Origin: Lachnospiraceae bacterium
GTDB taxonomy: Bacteria > Bacillota > Clostridia > Lachnospirales > Lachnospiraceae
Assembly: GCA_011959285.1 (NCBI GenBank)
Contig: BLLW01000006.1
Span: 1 to 64,000 of the forward strand
DNA length: 64,000 bases
Direction of reading: 5' to 3'
Positions 51,946 through 60,959 of this stretch are shown here, piece by piece (position 1 is the first letter of the stretch; each line of letters starts with the position of its first letter). The position numbers were made by a program, and so were the translations under genes. The notes beneath the pieces were generated by a model that did not search any database, was not told the origin of the DNA, and saw only the letters and a program-made list of their open reading frames with translations.

Positions 51946-53112
51946 TTAATGTCCAATAGCCGGTGTATAGTTGTCAAAATAACTGTAATTACATCTGACA
52001 CAAGTATAAGCCGTATACCCCTGTGTGGTCGATGTTGCCGGAATGACCACCGCACGGAATGTATGGTTGTTCATGTCCAGCTCAATGCTTTCCGCCTTAC
52101 TGCTGCCACAGCTGCATACAAAGGAACGAATCCCTTTTTCTGTACAATTCGCCTCTTTCAGCACATAAGACTGGTAATTGTGCGAATGGGGTGTAGCCGA
52201 AGGCGCTGCAGATGGTGTTGGTGCAGTTGTGGGCGCTGAAGATGAAGAACTCTGACCTGTACTTGCTGCCGGAGCCGCGCTGGCTCCAGGGCTTGGAGAG
52301 AGCATGTTCACCGGTCTTGAATCCAAAAGGACACCACATACCACGCACGTTCTCTCTTCTGTCCCCATTTTCGTTGTGGTGGGTTCTGCCGCCACCGTCC
52401 AGTCTGTTGCTACGTGACCGGGTGCAGGTATCATTTCTGTATAGAAGTTTCCACAGCTGCATGTATATTTCCGAAGCCCTGCCAGAACACAGCTGGGTTC
52501 TCTTTCGGTAGATGCCGTATACTGATGCGTATGAGGCGCCTGCGACTCACCATTTGCCCCGCTTCCTGACGAACCACCGTTAACATTTTCAAGTAGAAGA
52601 TTTTCCTGTGCCATGATTTCATCACAGTAAATACACTTTCTTACCCTAAGTCCATCCTTCTCTGCCGTAGGCTTTCTGACCGTTTCCCAATCGCCTGCCA
52701 CATGACCAGTTGACATAACATCTACATAATAGGTATCTCCGCACTCACAGGTATATTTAATCCTTCCTGCACTGTAGCAGTTCGCTCTTTTCTCCAAAGA
52801 TTCCTTATAATCATGAACATGATCAAAAACCGGGAATCTGTTCAGCATAGGTGCTGGCGTTTCTTCCGCCTCCGGCGAAGCTGTCCCCTCTGGTATCTGC
52901 GTAGGTACCGCTGACGCTTCTGCGTCAGTTGGTGCTTCCGCATCAGCTCCTACTTCCCCATCCGCCGCCTCCTCACTTCTTGAGGCTTGCACGCTATCCT
53001 TTTCTTTTTCGCCGTCTATCAGGGAATAACCCACTATTCCGACTGTGGCAAGACAGGCGATTACTGCCAGGACGCCCAAAATGCCCGTTAAAACTTTTAC
53101 AATTCCATTCAT
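51946..53112 (-). CDS. Cell-surface protein with three Cys/His repeats
   Basis: The 388-residue protein has a signal/anchor helix (about 7-31), an acidic Ala/Pro-rich linker (about 35-90) and three repeats. Repeats begin with H-x-H-x-Y (VHDYKES, THQYTAS, SHNYQSY), continue with C-x-x-x-G-x-x-x-x-x-C-x-CG (CECGDTYY, CSCGNFY, CSCGSSK), a Gly-His or Asn-His, and end with a C-x-x-C pair (CIYC, CVVC, CVRC). These suggest small metal-binding modules displayed outside the membrane. A Ser/Pro/Ala linker precedes the third repeat. The function is unknown. Confidence 0.7.
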   Translation of the reverse strand: MNGIVKVLTGILGVLAVIACLATVGIVGYSLIDGEKEKDSVQASRSEEAADGEVGADAEAPTDAEASAVPTQIPEGTASPEAEETPAPMLNRFPVFDHVHDYKESLEKRANCYSAGRIKYTCECGDTYYVDVMSTGHVAGDWETVRKPTAEKDGLRVRKCIYCDEIMAQENLLLENVNGGSSGSGANGESQAPHTHQYTASTEREPSCVLAGLRKYTCSCGNFYTEMIPAPGHVATDWTVAAEPTTTKMGTEERTCVVCGVLLDSRPVNMLSPSPGASAAPAASTGQSSSSSAPTTAPTPSAAPSATPHSHNYQSYVLKEANCTEKGIRSFVCSCGSSKAESIELDMNNHTFRAVVIPATSTTQGYTAYTCVRCNYSYFDNYTPAIGH

Positions 53113-53198
53113 TCTGGATTCTCCATTATCATTGCTGTCATTTTCATTTAGCTTCTATCTTTTAAGTATATAATCTTTCCTGTTTTTTGTAAAGAGAC

Positions 53199-55142
53199 TT
53201 AGTTTTGCTCATTTGCCCGGAAAAATCCAAATTTTACGCCATTATACTCAAATTCTTCATGCAGATAAAAATGGTCTGTTAACCCCGGATATTCTTCCTG
53301 CATATACCAAAGGCTCGTCAACGAGCAGAAAAAATACGGTACTTCTTCCAAATCATACCGGATTCTTTCCATTGTATCAAGAGGCATATTAAGGTAAGAC
53401 CATTCTGTGGTATGCATATGGGTGTCTCTGTCTATCAATGCCATCAATTCCGGGACACCCTCACCAAATGATGCCGCGTCCGGCGGAATCTGGACATAGA
53501 CATATTGGGCAAATTCCATCAATTCGTCCTTTTTCCAAATCGTCTCTGATGATGTTTTCCACGCCTTCGGCATAGAGTAAAGACCATCAAACGCCATAAT
53601 AAACAGAATAAAGGCAGTCACTGCACGGAGAGAAAGCAATAAAAAACGGTCTGGCACAGCAAAAACGCTGCTTTCTTCTGTTTTCCATCCAAGATAAATA
53701 TCCTGACCTTTCTGCAAAATAATCGCCTGCCAGATCAACATAGGGAAAAGTACAATGAACATGCTTCCCTCTACCGGACGATTAATATAATACAGCATCA
53801 AAGCAATACTCATAGTTCCAAGAAAAAAATAAAACGGTCTAAGTTTCCTTTCATCCTTCCCCGGAAAGAACATCCCAAACACTGCCGGACAGACAGCGCC
53901 TAAAAACAGGACAGATGTGCCTATCCATGCATGTGTGACATCCGGAAGCTCCAGTTCTATCTTATCGATGTAGCCCCTGTCGGAAATAAGCGGAAACATA
54001 AACTCCCCAAATCTAAGGACAACTCCCCCAGCCATAAGATTGTAGCCATTTATCACAAGATACGATATCGCAAATGGAAGCAATGCATAAACCGCCATCT
54101 CACGGAGCAAAAACAACGCCTTTCGCAGGGAAAAGGGCTCCCCATCCATAACCCGCTGTATCCACCTGTAAAGTGCAAAGGAAAGCATCGTAACAATCCC
54201 CACCTCTGTTGACCACACAAAAGACAGCACAAGAAGGACGACCGCCAAGGCAGAATACTTCTTTTTGTTCTTATGCTCCTGCAGCACAAGTGCTGTCATA
54301 AGCACCGGAAAAATCATACGGTGCGGATGCACCTGAAGATAAACGCCGCCCTGCATGAGCATAAAATATTCTTCTCCGATAGCGAACATACCAAGATAAA
54401 AAATCAAATCGTTTTTGGCAAAATAATCCAGCACATATAGGAAAAAAAGAATTGAAATGCCGGCAATCACCGCAGACACAACAAAAATCCCCGTCAGATA
54501 GTCCACACGGAAACATTTATGAAGAAACTTTAGGACCGGCATATATAAAATTCCGTAGTGTCCATAGAGAGACTCCATGTTCTCACTATAAGGAATCAGC
54601 CAACAGGCATTTATAATACTGTTTGTATACGCATGGCTGTGATAGGTCCCGCCCTGAATGTCACGAAAGATATTGGGCGCATAAAACTGTATGGATGTTC
54701 CCGCCGTAAATGCAAGTGCAACGGCAGCACGTATCCTCTTTCTGAGTTTCAGCGTTTTTTCCTTGGGTTCTCTGCGTAAAACAAAAAGGCAGACGGCTGT
54801 TCCCAAAATCATCAATGTAATCCAAAGAGGGAACGGAAAAGACCTTCGTATCAGCTCTGATCCACTAAGGGCATGTTCTGCATTGGTTTCATTGACATAA
54901 AAGAGAATCATCCACACAGCTAACAGCACAATTGCAGAAATACTCCAAACTTTTCCGCTCAAAGGTTCTTCATTACCCTTTTTTTGGTTTAAAATGAAAT
55001 ACGAAAGTATCGCTATGCAGACAAAGACAACACATGCTGCTGCAAAAAACTCCATATTGTGCAGGGGTATGATATCGCGCATCGCTGCAAAAAGAATAAA
55101 TGCAATGCTCCCCACAAAAAAACTTTTTGCATCCTTAGACAT
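53199..55142 (-). CDS. Large polytopic membrane protein
   Basis: From ATG 55142 (after AAAGGA) it is 647 residues with about 12 hydrophobic helices in the first 530 residues, then a soluble 100-residue tail. The first loop after TM5 (SIQFYAPNIFRDIQGGTYHS) and the overall layout remind of GT-C membrane glycosyltransferases, but I see no decisive Asp motif (NIFRD is a weak candidate), so I do not assign an activity. The upstream MCP gene is separate. Confidence 0.6.
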   Translation of the reverse strand: MSKDAKSFFVGSIAFILFAAMRDIIPLHNMEFFAAACVVFVCIAILSYFILNQKKGNEEPLSGKVWSISAIVLLAVWMILFYVNETNAEHALSGSELIRRSFPFPLWITLMILGTAVCLFVLRREPKEKTLKLRKRIRAAVALAFTAGTSIQFYAPNIFRDIQGGTYHSHAYTNSIINACWLIPYSENMESLYGHYGILYMPVLKFLHKCFRVDYLTGIFVVSAVIAGISILFFLYVLDYFAKNDLIFYLGMFAIGEEYFMLMQGGVYLQVHPHRMIFPVLMTALVLQEHKNKKKYSALAVVLLVLSFVWSTEVGIVTMLSFALYRWIQRVMDGEPFSLRKALFLLREMAVYALLPFAISYLVINGYNLMAGGVVLRFGEFMFPLISDRGYIDKIELELPDVTHAWIGTSVLFLGAVCPAVFGMFFPGKDERKLRPFYFFLGTMSIALMLYYINRPVEGSMFIVLFPMLIWQAIILQKGQDIYLGWKTEESSVFAVPDRFLLLSLRAVTAFILFIMAFDGLYSMPKAWKTSSETIWKKDELMEFAQYVYVQIPPDAASFGEGVPELMALIDRDTHMHTTEWSYLNMPLDTMERIRYDLEEVPYFFCSLTSLWYMQEEYPGLTDHFYLHEEFEYNGVKFGFFRANEQN

Positions 55143-55186
55143 AAAATTGATCCTTTCCGCCAATCGCTTTACTTCAAGTTTCTTTA

Positions 55187-56116
55187 TCACTCGCTGGTAT
55201 ACTCTTCTATGATTGGAGGAATCTGCGAAAGCATATTGTCGATATCCTCAAACATAGCGCTCTTTGTCGTCCCCATATTGCTTGCACGGTTGATATGCTG
55301 TACAACTTCCTGATACTGTCTCTTTGTATTTTCAAAAAAATCATATAGTGTCTGAAGCGAAGCTTTGGACTCGTCGACTACCTGGGCGATCTCTGCCTGC
55401 ACAGTGGTTGTTCCCTCTGCCGCCTGTGTAATACTGTCAAATGTTTCATACGCCTCTTCTACCTTGGAAAGACTCTGCGCCAGAGCTTCGTGAGAAGTGT
55501 CTATGCTGGCATTAAGATGCTCTGTTCCCTGTTCCACATCTTCAATGCTGGAATCCACCTCTGCTGCAAGATTTTTGATTTCATCCGACAGACTCTTTAC
55601 TTCCTCCGCAACGACTGCAAAACCCTTTCCCTGTTCCCCTGCTCTGGCAGCTTCGATGGAAGCGTTGAGAGAAAGGATATTGGTCTGATCCGCAATAGAA
55701 ACGATTTTCCCCATACATCCTTTGATTTCCCTTAATGCCCTCTGAAATTCTTCAAAAGTATTCTGCATCTCTTCAAAATGCGTCTCTACCTGAAGGGAAC
55801 TGTACTTCAGCTGTTCGATTTCACCTTGTGCCTGAATCACAGATTGAGAAATGTTGTCCTTCACAGCAGCAAACTGCCCTGACACCGTATTAATATTTGA
55901 AAACGTTTCTCCAAAGCCCCTTAATGTATCTTTAAAGTTTTCTGATTCCCTAAGCACGTTGCCAAAGGATTTGCTTACCATGCTCAGTTCCCACAAAGAG
56001 GAAACCTCGCTTTGCACAAGCTCATGATGATAATCTTTAAGACTTCCAATCACATATAATACCGGATACAAGCTTTTAGACTTGCGCCGGGGTTTTTTCT
56101 TTATTATCATATCCAT
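55187..56116 (-). CDS. Soluble methyl-accepting chemotaxis-type signalling protein
   Basis: The 309-residue protein has a basic N-terminus but no membrane helix or recognised sensor domain. The MCP hairpin tip is clear: [20 protein letters not shown] and [18 protein letters not shown]. It is 8 bp downstream of a FIST sensor gene and thus a likely partner of it: FIST would detect the ligand and the MCP relay it to CheA elsewhere or act on another target. Confidence 0.82.
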   Translation of the reverse strand: MDMIIKKKPRRKSKSLYPVLYVIGSLKDYHHELVQSEVSSLWELSMVSKSFGNVLRESENFKDTLRGFGETFSNINTVSGQFAAVKDNISQSVIQAQGEIEQLKYSSLQVETHFEEMQNTFEEFQRALREIKGCMGKIVSIADQTNILSLNASIEAARAGEQGKGFAVVAEEVKSLSDEIKNLAAEVDSSIEDVEQGTEHLNASIDTSHEALAQSLSKVEEAYETFDSITQAAEGTTTVQAEIAQVVDESKASLQTLYDFFENTKRQYQEVVQHINRASNMGTTKSAMFEDIDNMLSQIPPIIEEYTSE

Positions 56117-56124
56117 TCCTCCAT

Positions 56125-57180
56125 TTATTCAAACACAACGCAAGTCATAGACTGGTTGACGAATCGATTATTGTAATGTTCTCCATATCCCACCAGACCG
56201 GCATGATTTCCAAGCACCGCCATCTCATTCAGGTATTCCTGCATATAATGATTCTCTGTAAACAACAAATACCGGAACAGACAGTTCACGGAAAATACAG
56301 CTGAAATCTTAGGGAAATCCTTGCGGATCGTCTGAATCGTGTTCTTCACGATTGCCTTATAATCGCCTAATTCCAGCATAATAAGCACATCAGAATCATT
56401 TACCTGCCTGAAGCAGGTCAACGAATTGCCGCTCACTTCTTTAATGGATATAATACAAATATCGTCCCCGTTAATCTTTCCAAAGGGATTCTTAAAGGTC
56501 TGCGTCAGTATCTCTTTTTCCGTCACATGCAAAATATCTTGGTAAACCTGTTTGGCCGGAACTCCATTCAACTTTCCGAGAATATAGTTTGCCTTGTCTG
56601 TCTTAGACGCAATAAAACGGTAATTTCCCATCTGTCTGTAAATATTTTCCTTGTAAGCTTTTACTCGTCCATTATTATTCTTGACCAGTCCGTACGCTAC
56701 TGCATCCGAATAAATCTTTCCATTTGCCGATACCTTTCCTCCATCGCCGGTTCCGCCCACCAAGGAAATATTTTTATGTTTAAGAACGCTATGTATCGTG
56801 GTGAGTACACACGCATCATTACCGCAGCAAAAATCAATACAAATCGTATCATTCAGCGAACCGTTTATGGTGCGCACATCCTGTTCCAGCCGTTCAATAT
56901 ATTTCACCGGCATGACAGATACCTCTTCCAGCACATTTGCAGTTGCCGTAATTCCATCATAAAATGCAACAACACCGACGCCTTTCTCCACTACCTTTGT
57001 ATCGTAGCTCATTCCTATACACCCAATGCTGGGGATTTGGGGATAAAGCTCTTCCAGCTTTTTTACATGTGCTTCAAACTGGTCATTGTTAGATAACAGC
57101 ATAATGAACTGGGGGTTATGCAGCCCCTTGACTGCTTCTTGCAGATTTCCGCTCTGACTCATTCCGAAAAACTGTTTCAA
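56125..57180 (-). CDS. FIST-domain sensor protein
   Basis: A 351-residue soluble protein matching FIST (F-box and intracellular signal transduction) N- and C-terminal domains: [51 protein letters not shown] and the C-terminal [37 protein letters not shown] domains are thought to bind small ligands such as amino acids. It starts with TTG 57180 after GAGAGGATAA. The MCP gene follows with 8 bp between. Confidence 0.82.
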   Translation of the reverse strand: MKQFFGMSQSGNLQEAVKGLHNPQFIMLLSNNDQFEAHVKKLEELYPQIPSIGCIGMSYDTKVVEKGVGVVAFYDGITATANVLEEVSVMPVKYIERLEQDVRTINGSLNDTICIDFCCGNDACVLTTIHSVLKHKNISLVGGTGDGGKVSANGKIYSDAVAYGLVKNNNGRVKAYKENIYRQMGNYRFIASKTDKANYILGKLNGVPAKQVYQDILHVTEKEILTQTFKNPFGKINGDDICIISIKEVSGNSLTCFRQVNDSDVLIMLELGDYKAIVKNTIQTIRKDFPKISAVFSVNCLFRYLLFTENHYMQEYLNEMAVLGNHAGLVGYGEHYNNRFVNQSMTCVVFE

Positions 57181-57277
57181 TGTCTTATCCTCTCTTCCTT
57201 TTTAATGAATTGTTTTCCTCTTATTTATGATGTAAGATTATACCATATACAGCATACATATACAATAAACATATGCT

Positions 57278-57859
57278 TCAAAATATTCCTGTGATGAAGA
57301 TTTCTATGCCGATTAAAATCAAAATGCTTCCTCCTAATATGGCTGCTTTGCCTGACAGACCGGTTCCAAATTTTCTGCCTGCAATCAAACCTGCAAAACA
57401 GATGCAGAATGTTACAGCTGCTATGATCAGCGCGCTGGCAAACGCCATTGCAGGGGTGTATGCTGCAATCGTAAATCCTACGGACAATGCATCGATTGAA
57501 GTCGCGATCCCCTGCACAAGAAGTACTCCTAAACTTATCCGGGCATGGGAAACCTCTTCCTCATCTTTCCTTCCCTCCACCACCATCTTTCCGCCGATAA
57601 ACAACAGCAGTAAAAGTGCAATCCACGGAATCATTTTTTCAAAGGTGGCAAAATACCGGGCAGCCGTATGCACACATACCCAGCCGATGATAGGCATGAG
57701 CGCCTGAAAAAAAGCAAACACGCCTGCAATTGCACACATTTTCTTTTTGCTCATCCCCGGCTCATTCAACCCGTTTGCCAGTGACACCGAAAAGGCATCC
57801 ATCGAAAGCCCTGCCCCAAGCAGAATGCTGTTAACGAAAAATAATGGGTTCCATTCCAT
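57278..57859 (-). CDS. mntP: Manganese efflux pump MntP
   Basis: MntP exports Mn2+ from the cytosol. The 193-residue protein, from ATG 57859 after GGAGGGACGAAAG, has six helices with the duplicated motif GLSMDAFSVSLANGL and ATSIDALSVGFTIAAY carrying the conserved Asp residues. The long structured leader with a yybP-ykoY riboswitch and terminator shows Mn-dependent control. Confidence 0.92.
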   Translation of the reverse strand: MEWNPLFFVNSILLGAGLSMDAFSVSLANGLNEPGMSKKKMCAIAGVFAFFQALMPIIGWVCVHTAARYFATFEKMIPWIALLLLLFIGGKMVVEGRKDEEEVSHARISLGVLLVQGIATSIDALSVGFTIAAYTPAMAFASALIIAAVTFCICFAGLIAGRKFGTGLSGKAAILGGSILILIGIEIFITGIF

Positions 57860-57950
57860 CTTTCGTCCCTCCTGTATATTTTTTCTCCCTGCTCGCCGCG
57901 TGGTCCGCATACTGCATCAACAGCCGCCTTCCATATACGGACCTGCGCAT

Positions 57951-57984
57951 AAAAATCCCGGTACAGCCTTATAGCTATACCGGG
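57951..57984 (-). terminator. Terminator in the mntP leader (expression platform)
   Basis: CCCGGTACAGC (57957-57967) and GCTATACCGGG (57974-57984) pair apart from one C/A mismatch, with a minus-strand T-run at 57951-57955. It lies 46 nt downstream of the riboswitch aptamer and 91 nt before the mntP start, where a manganese riboswitch would control read-through. Confidence 0.65.
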
Positions 57985-58030
57985 TTCTTCTTTACGATAG
58001 ACAGACGCCATGTATAGCTTAAGCCTATAC

Positions 58031-58112
58031 ATGAGTCTCGCAATTTAAAGCAAGCCAGACCACTCGGGTCAGTATGTTGACTTGCTGCGCCGCGCGCTTG
58101 CTACTCCCTCAT
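58031..58112 (-). promoter_or_regulatory. yybP-ykoY manganese riboswitch
   Basis: The minus-strand RNA begins AUGAGGGAGUAG, the diagnostic 5' box of the yybP-ykoY (Mn2+) aptamer, and ends with GCGAGACUCAU, the matching 3' box. AUGAG pairs with CUCAU to make P1. In between, GCAAGUC pairs with GGCUUGC around GUCAACAUACUGACC-type loop sequence. The position upstream of mntP and a later terminator fit a manganese-induced switch. The element class is from recall of conserved boxes, not a covariance search. Confidence 0.85.
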
Positions 58113-58127
58113 GGGAATTTCATAAAT

Positions 58128-58156
58128 AATCTACCATTACTTTTTTCAATTGTCAA
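58128..58156 (-). promoter_or_regulatory. Promoter of the riboswitch-mntP transcript
   Basis: On the minus strand TTGACA (58151-58156) and TAGATT (58128-58133) are 17 bp apart. Transcription would start about ten bases before the aptamer, giving a leader of about 260 nt. Confidence 0.65.
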
Positions 58157-58182
58157 CTCTTCTTATGAAGGAAGGAAAAATT

Positions 58183-60750
58183 TCAATTCTTTATCTGCCG
58201 TCCCTCAAAGTTTAAGTGATAATGATCCTTGTAGATCAATTCCGAAAGGGGAACGATCTCATATCCCTCTCCTTCCAAGGCAGTGATCAGATCGTCCAGC
58301 ACCGCCGCCGTATACTCTGCTCCATTATGGCACAGTATAATACTCCCGTTCCCAAGATTCTTGTGCTCCGTCACCGTCTCAATGATAGAATCAATCCCCT
58401 TATTCTGCCAATCCAGAGAATCCACATCCCATTGAATCCCATAATAACCGCAGTCTTTAAGTACATCCACGACGGCGTTGTCATAATCACCGTAGGGCGG
58501 TCTAAACAGGAACATGTCATATCCTGTGAGATTTTTTACCTTTTCATGGACCTTCATGATTTCTTCCCGCTTCTCATCATCGGAGAGCTGACTCATATTC
58601 TTGTGATTTTCACTGTGATTGCCTAAATCGTGTCCTGCGGCAAGGATATTTTTCACATCTTCCGGGTAACTTTCCACCCATCCGCCTGTCATAAAAAAGG
58701 TCACATGAACGTCATGTTTCTCCAAGATCTCCAAGATTTCCTCTGTGTCTTCATTCCCCCATGCGGCGTCAAAGGTAAGGGCAATCTTCTTCTCCTGAGT
58801 ATCCACACAGTAAATGGGCAGTTTATGTCCGTTTACATCATGGTCTGCCGTCGTCAGGTCTGCCGGAGTTTCATCACCGTTTTCACTTTTCCCATCCTCA
58901 TCACCGCTGTCTGCTTCTTCCGCTGCCATCTGTTTCATTCCAAGAGGGAGTTTCATGTCAAATTCCTCATAAGGAATCGTAACTTCCTGAAAGCCTGCTG
59001 CAAAGCACGCCAATGCATAGGGCGGAAAATAGAAATGAATCCCCTCCTTCGACAAATAGAAATCGGAATCAAGGCTTACGCCCTCATTTACCGTCTCCAA
59101 GGCATCCTCCCAGAATGCTTCCGGGTTTTCCCCGATATACTGCGCAAAGTATTCTGCCACAAGCTCTCTTAGTTCCTCTTCGCTGTTTCCAATAAGATCC
59201 GCAAGATAAATTCGTTCCCCTGTCTCCAGGTCAAATGTATACCCAATCTGGTACAGCATCCCATGGGCGCCTCCCTCATAAGCATCGCCGTGCTGACAAA
59301 AGCTGAAATAATTGCCATCAAAATAAGTGATTGCCGATGGATAGCTGGTATTGCTGAACAGTCCCAGCATATCGCGAACGTCTCCCCCCTTTTCTTCCAG
59401 CTCATCATCTATCCATTTGGTGCTGTCTTTTTCGTAGGAAATACATTCTTCCAGAAAACTGCTTAATGTGCGATTGATTTTCGATGCGCCTGCAAATTTT
59501 TCATCTACTACAATGCTCTGGTATGTTACTTCTCCGCGGATAGCATCCGGGCTTATCTCGCTGTAAATTGGTTCATAATATGTTTCAAGCACGCCTACTT
59601 TCCCAATTTCTTTATCAAAATAAGCCTCACCCAGAATCTCTTCTGTATCTATATCTTCAGTACTTCTGCGCGCAAGATACATCGCATAGTCTTTTTCCGC
59701 AATATAATACACATATCCATTACAGATGACAAAACCCATAGCCTGAGAAAGTGGATGCGGTTCGATTCCCACATGTATCGTAAAGAAACTGCTTCTCTCG
59801 CCATTTTCAAGCGCAATTCTTTCATAAATATAACCATGGTCTTCTTTATCATCTTGATACCGCACGGCATAAACATATTTGTCATCCAGCCCCAGTATCC
59901 AGCCATTATATTCACTGTCGAGACAAGTAAGCATCCTCGTCTCTAACGTCTGTGCATCCTTTAGATACAACTCTTTACCGCCCGCCTCGTTATAAGATAA
60001 GCAAAGAATATAATCCCTGTTCCAATTTTCTATGATGTCCTCCCCAAATAAGGTCTCCGCTTTCGTCTGTGGATCTATCATTACTGCTTTCAAATTCTTA
60101 TCGCGCAACAATATGTATCCATAATTCTCCACGCTCTCAAAAGGTGTCAGCGCCCCGATCATGCTATAGTCTTCCGGAATTTTATAGGGCATATTTTCCG
60201 TCAACTCTTCCGAAAAAGACAATCCTCCGTCTTCTCCGATTTCGTATGCCCGCACAAGATTCCAAAGGCAGTAAACATACAGTGCCTGGTCGGAACAATA
60301 CATGGTATGAAAAGGATTTTCCAGCTCATCTATTTTTTCATATCCTGTTCCGTCTGTATCGATCATAGAAAGGATTTCCTTTTCCTCATAAGCCACCCTC
60401 ACATGTTCGATAAAATACAGCTTGTCGCCTGCAAGTACAGCCTGCCCGCCCCCATAGCTGAGCATATCCATTTCTTCTGTCCCGCTCTCCCATAAAACCG
60501 TTACCTCCTGACTGTCCTTATCAACCTTTCGGATCTGCCCGGTACCGCAAATATAGACAGCTTTATCATCTTCTAAAACCGCACTGCTGTCTCCGCTATA
60601 TACTACGGGAGTCTCTTCACTGACTGCCGGAGCCGTATCAGGGGGGTCTGTCTCAATCCCCTGTCCGTCTCCTCTTCCCTCCACACCTTCCCCGCATCCT
60701 GTAAGCAATGCGAAAATCAACGTCATCGCCAAAACCCATTTTTTCTTCAT
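58183..60750 (-). CDS. Polysaccharide deacetylase lipoprotein
   Basis: From ATG 60750 (after AAGGAG) it is 855 residues. A lipoprotein signal ends at LLTGC near residue 20. A 450-residue beta-rich region follows (propeller-like, repeated Tyr/Gly segments), then a DUF3298/RsiV-like segment (YTFDLETGERIYLADLIGNS), then a NodB domain from about 650: TFDAAW, HSENH metal box, RPPYG, WDVDSLDW and LCHNG. TFDAAW replaces TFDDG as in PdaB-type enzymes. It probably trims acetyl groups from cell-wall glycans outside the membrane. Confidence 0.85.
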   Translation of the reverse strand: MKKKWVLAMTLIFALLTGCGEGVEGRGDGQGIETDPPDTAPAVSEETPVVYSGDSSAVLEDDKAVYICGTGQIRKVDKDSQEVTVLWESGTEEMDMLSYGGGQAVLAGDKLYFIEHVRVAYEEKEILSMIDTDGTGYEKIDELENPFHTMYCSDQALYVYCLWNLVRAYEIGEDGGLSFSEELTENMPYKIPEDYSMIGALTPFESVENYGYILLRDKNLKAVMIDPQTKAETLFGEDIIENWNRDYILCLSYNEAGGKELYLKDAQTLETRMLTCLDSEYNGWILGLDDKYVYAVRYQDDKEDHGYIYERIALENGERSSFFTIHVGIEPHPLSQAMGFVICNGYVYYIAEKDYAMYLARRSTEDIDTEEILGEAYFDKEIGKVGVLETYYEPIYSEISPDAIRGEVTYQSIVVDEKFAGASKINRTLSSFLEECISYEKDSTKWIDDELEEKGGDVRDMLGLFSNTSYPSAITYFDGNYFSFCQHGDAYEGGAHGMLYQIGYTFDLETGERIYLADLIGNSEEELRELVAEYFAQYIGENPEAFWEDALETVNEGVSLDSDFYLSKEGIHFYFPPYALACFAAGFQEVTIPYEEFDMKLPLGMKQMAAEEADSGDEDGKSENGDETPADLTTADHDVNGHKLPIYCVDTQEKKIALTFDAAWGNEDTEEILEILEKHDVHVTFFMTGGWVESYPEDVKNILAAGHDLGNHSENHKNMSQLSDDEKREEIMKVHEKVKNLTGYDMFLFRPPYGDYDNAVVDVLKDCGYYGIQWDVDSLDWQNKGIDSIIETVTEHKNLGNGSIILCHNGAEYTAAVLDDLITALEGEGYEIVPLSELIYKDHYHLNFEGRQIKN

Positions 60751-60797
60751 CCGTCTATTCTCCTTCGTATTTGTGCCTCTTTTACCTGTATTGTTAC

Positions 60798-60938
60798 TTA
60801 TCCCGCCAGAATCATAGACTGGGATGCGAGGATCATCGACACACCGATCATCAATCCCCACAGCAAAATGCCCCCTATTATCCGCAAACGTCCTTTTTTC
60901 GTTTTGTTTTCTATATCCACATATCTTTCTCTCTGCAT
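60798..60938 (-). CDS. 46-residue membrane peptide
   Basis: ATG 60938, about ten bases after AAGGGAGAG, to TAA 60798-60800. It encodes 46 residues with a basic N-terminal part and one hydrophobic helix (IIGGILLWGLMIGVSMILAS). It lies 21 bp after the FAD/Rieske gene and 47 bp before the deacetylase start, in the same direction. I do not recognise a family; a small membrane partner for either neighbour is possible. Confidence 0.6.
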   Translation of the reverse strand: MQRERYVDIENKTKKGRLRIIGGILLWGLMIGVSMILASQSMILAG

Positions 60939-60959
60939 CAGTCTCTCTCCCTTAAACTT

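Noticed and set aside
57278-58156. Terminator at 57957-57984 as the plain end of the deacetylase transcript
   Set aside because: A good promoter and the yybP-ykoY boxes lie between it and the deacetylase, so it is more likely the riboswitch platform, though it could serve both.
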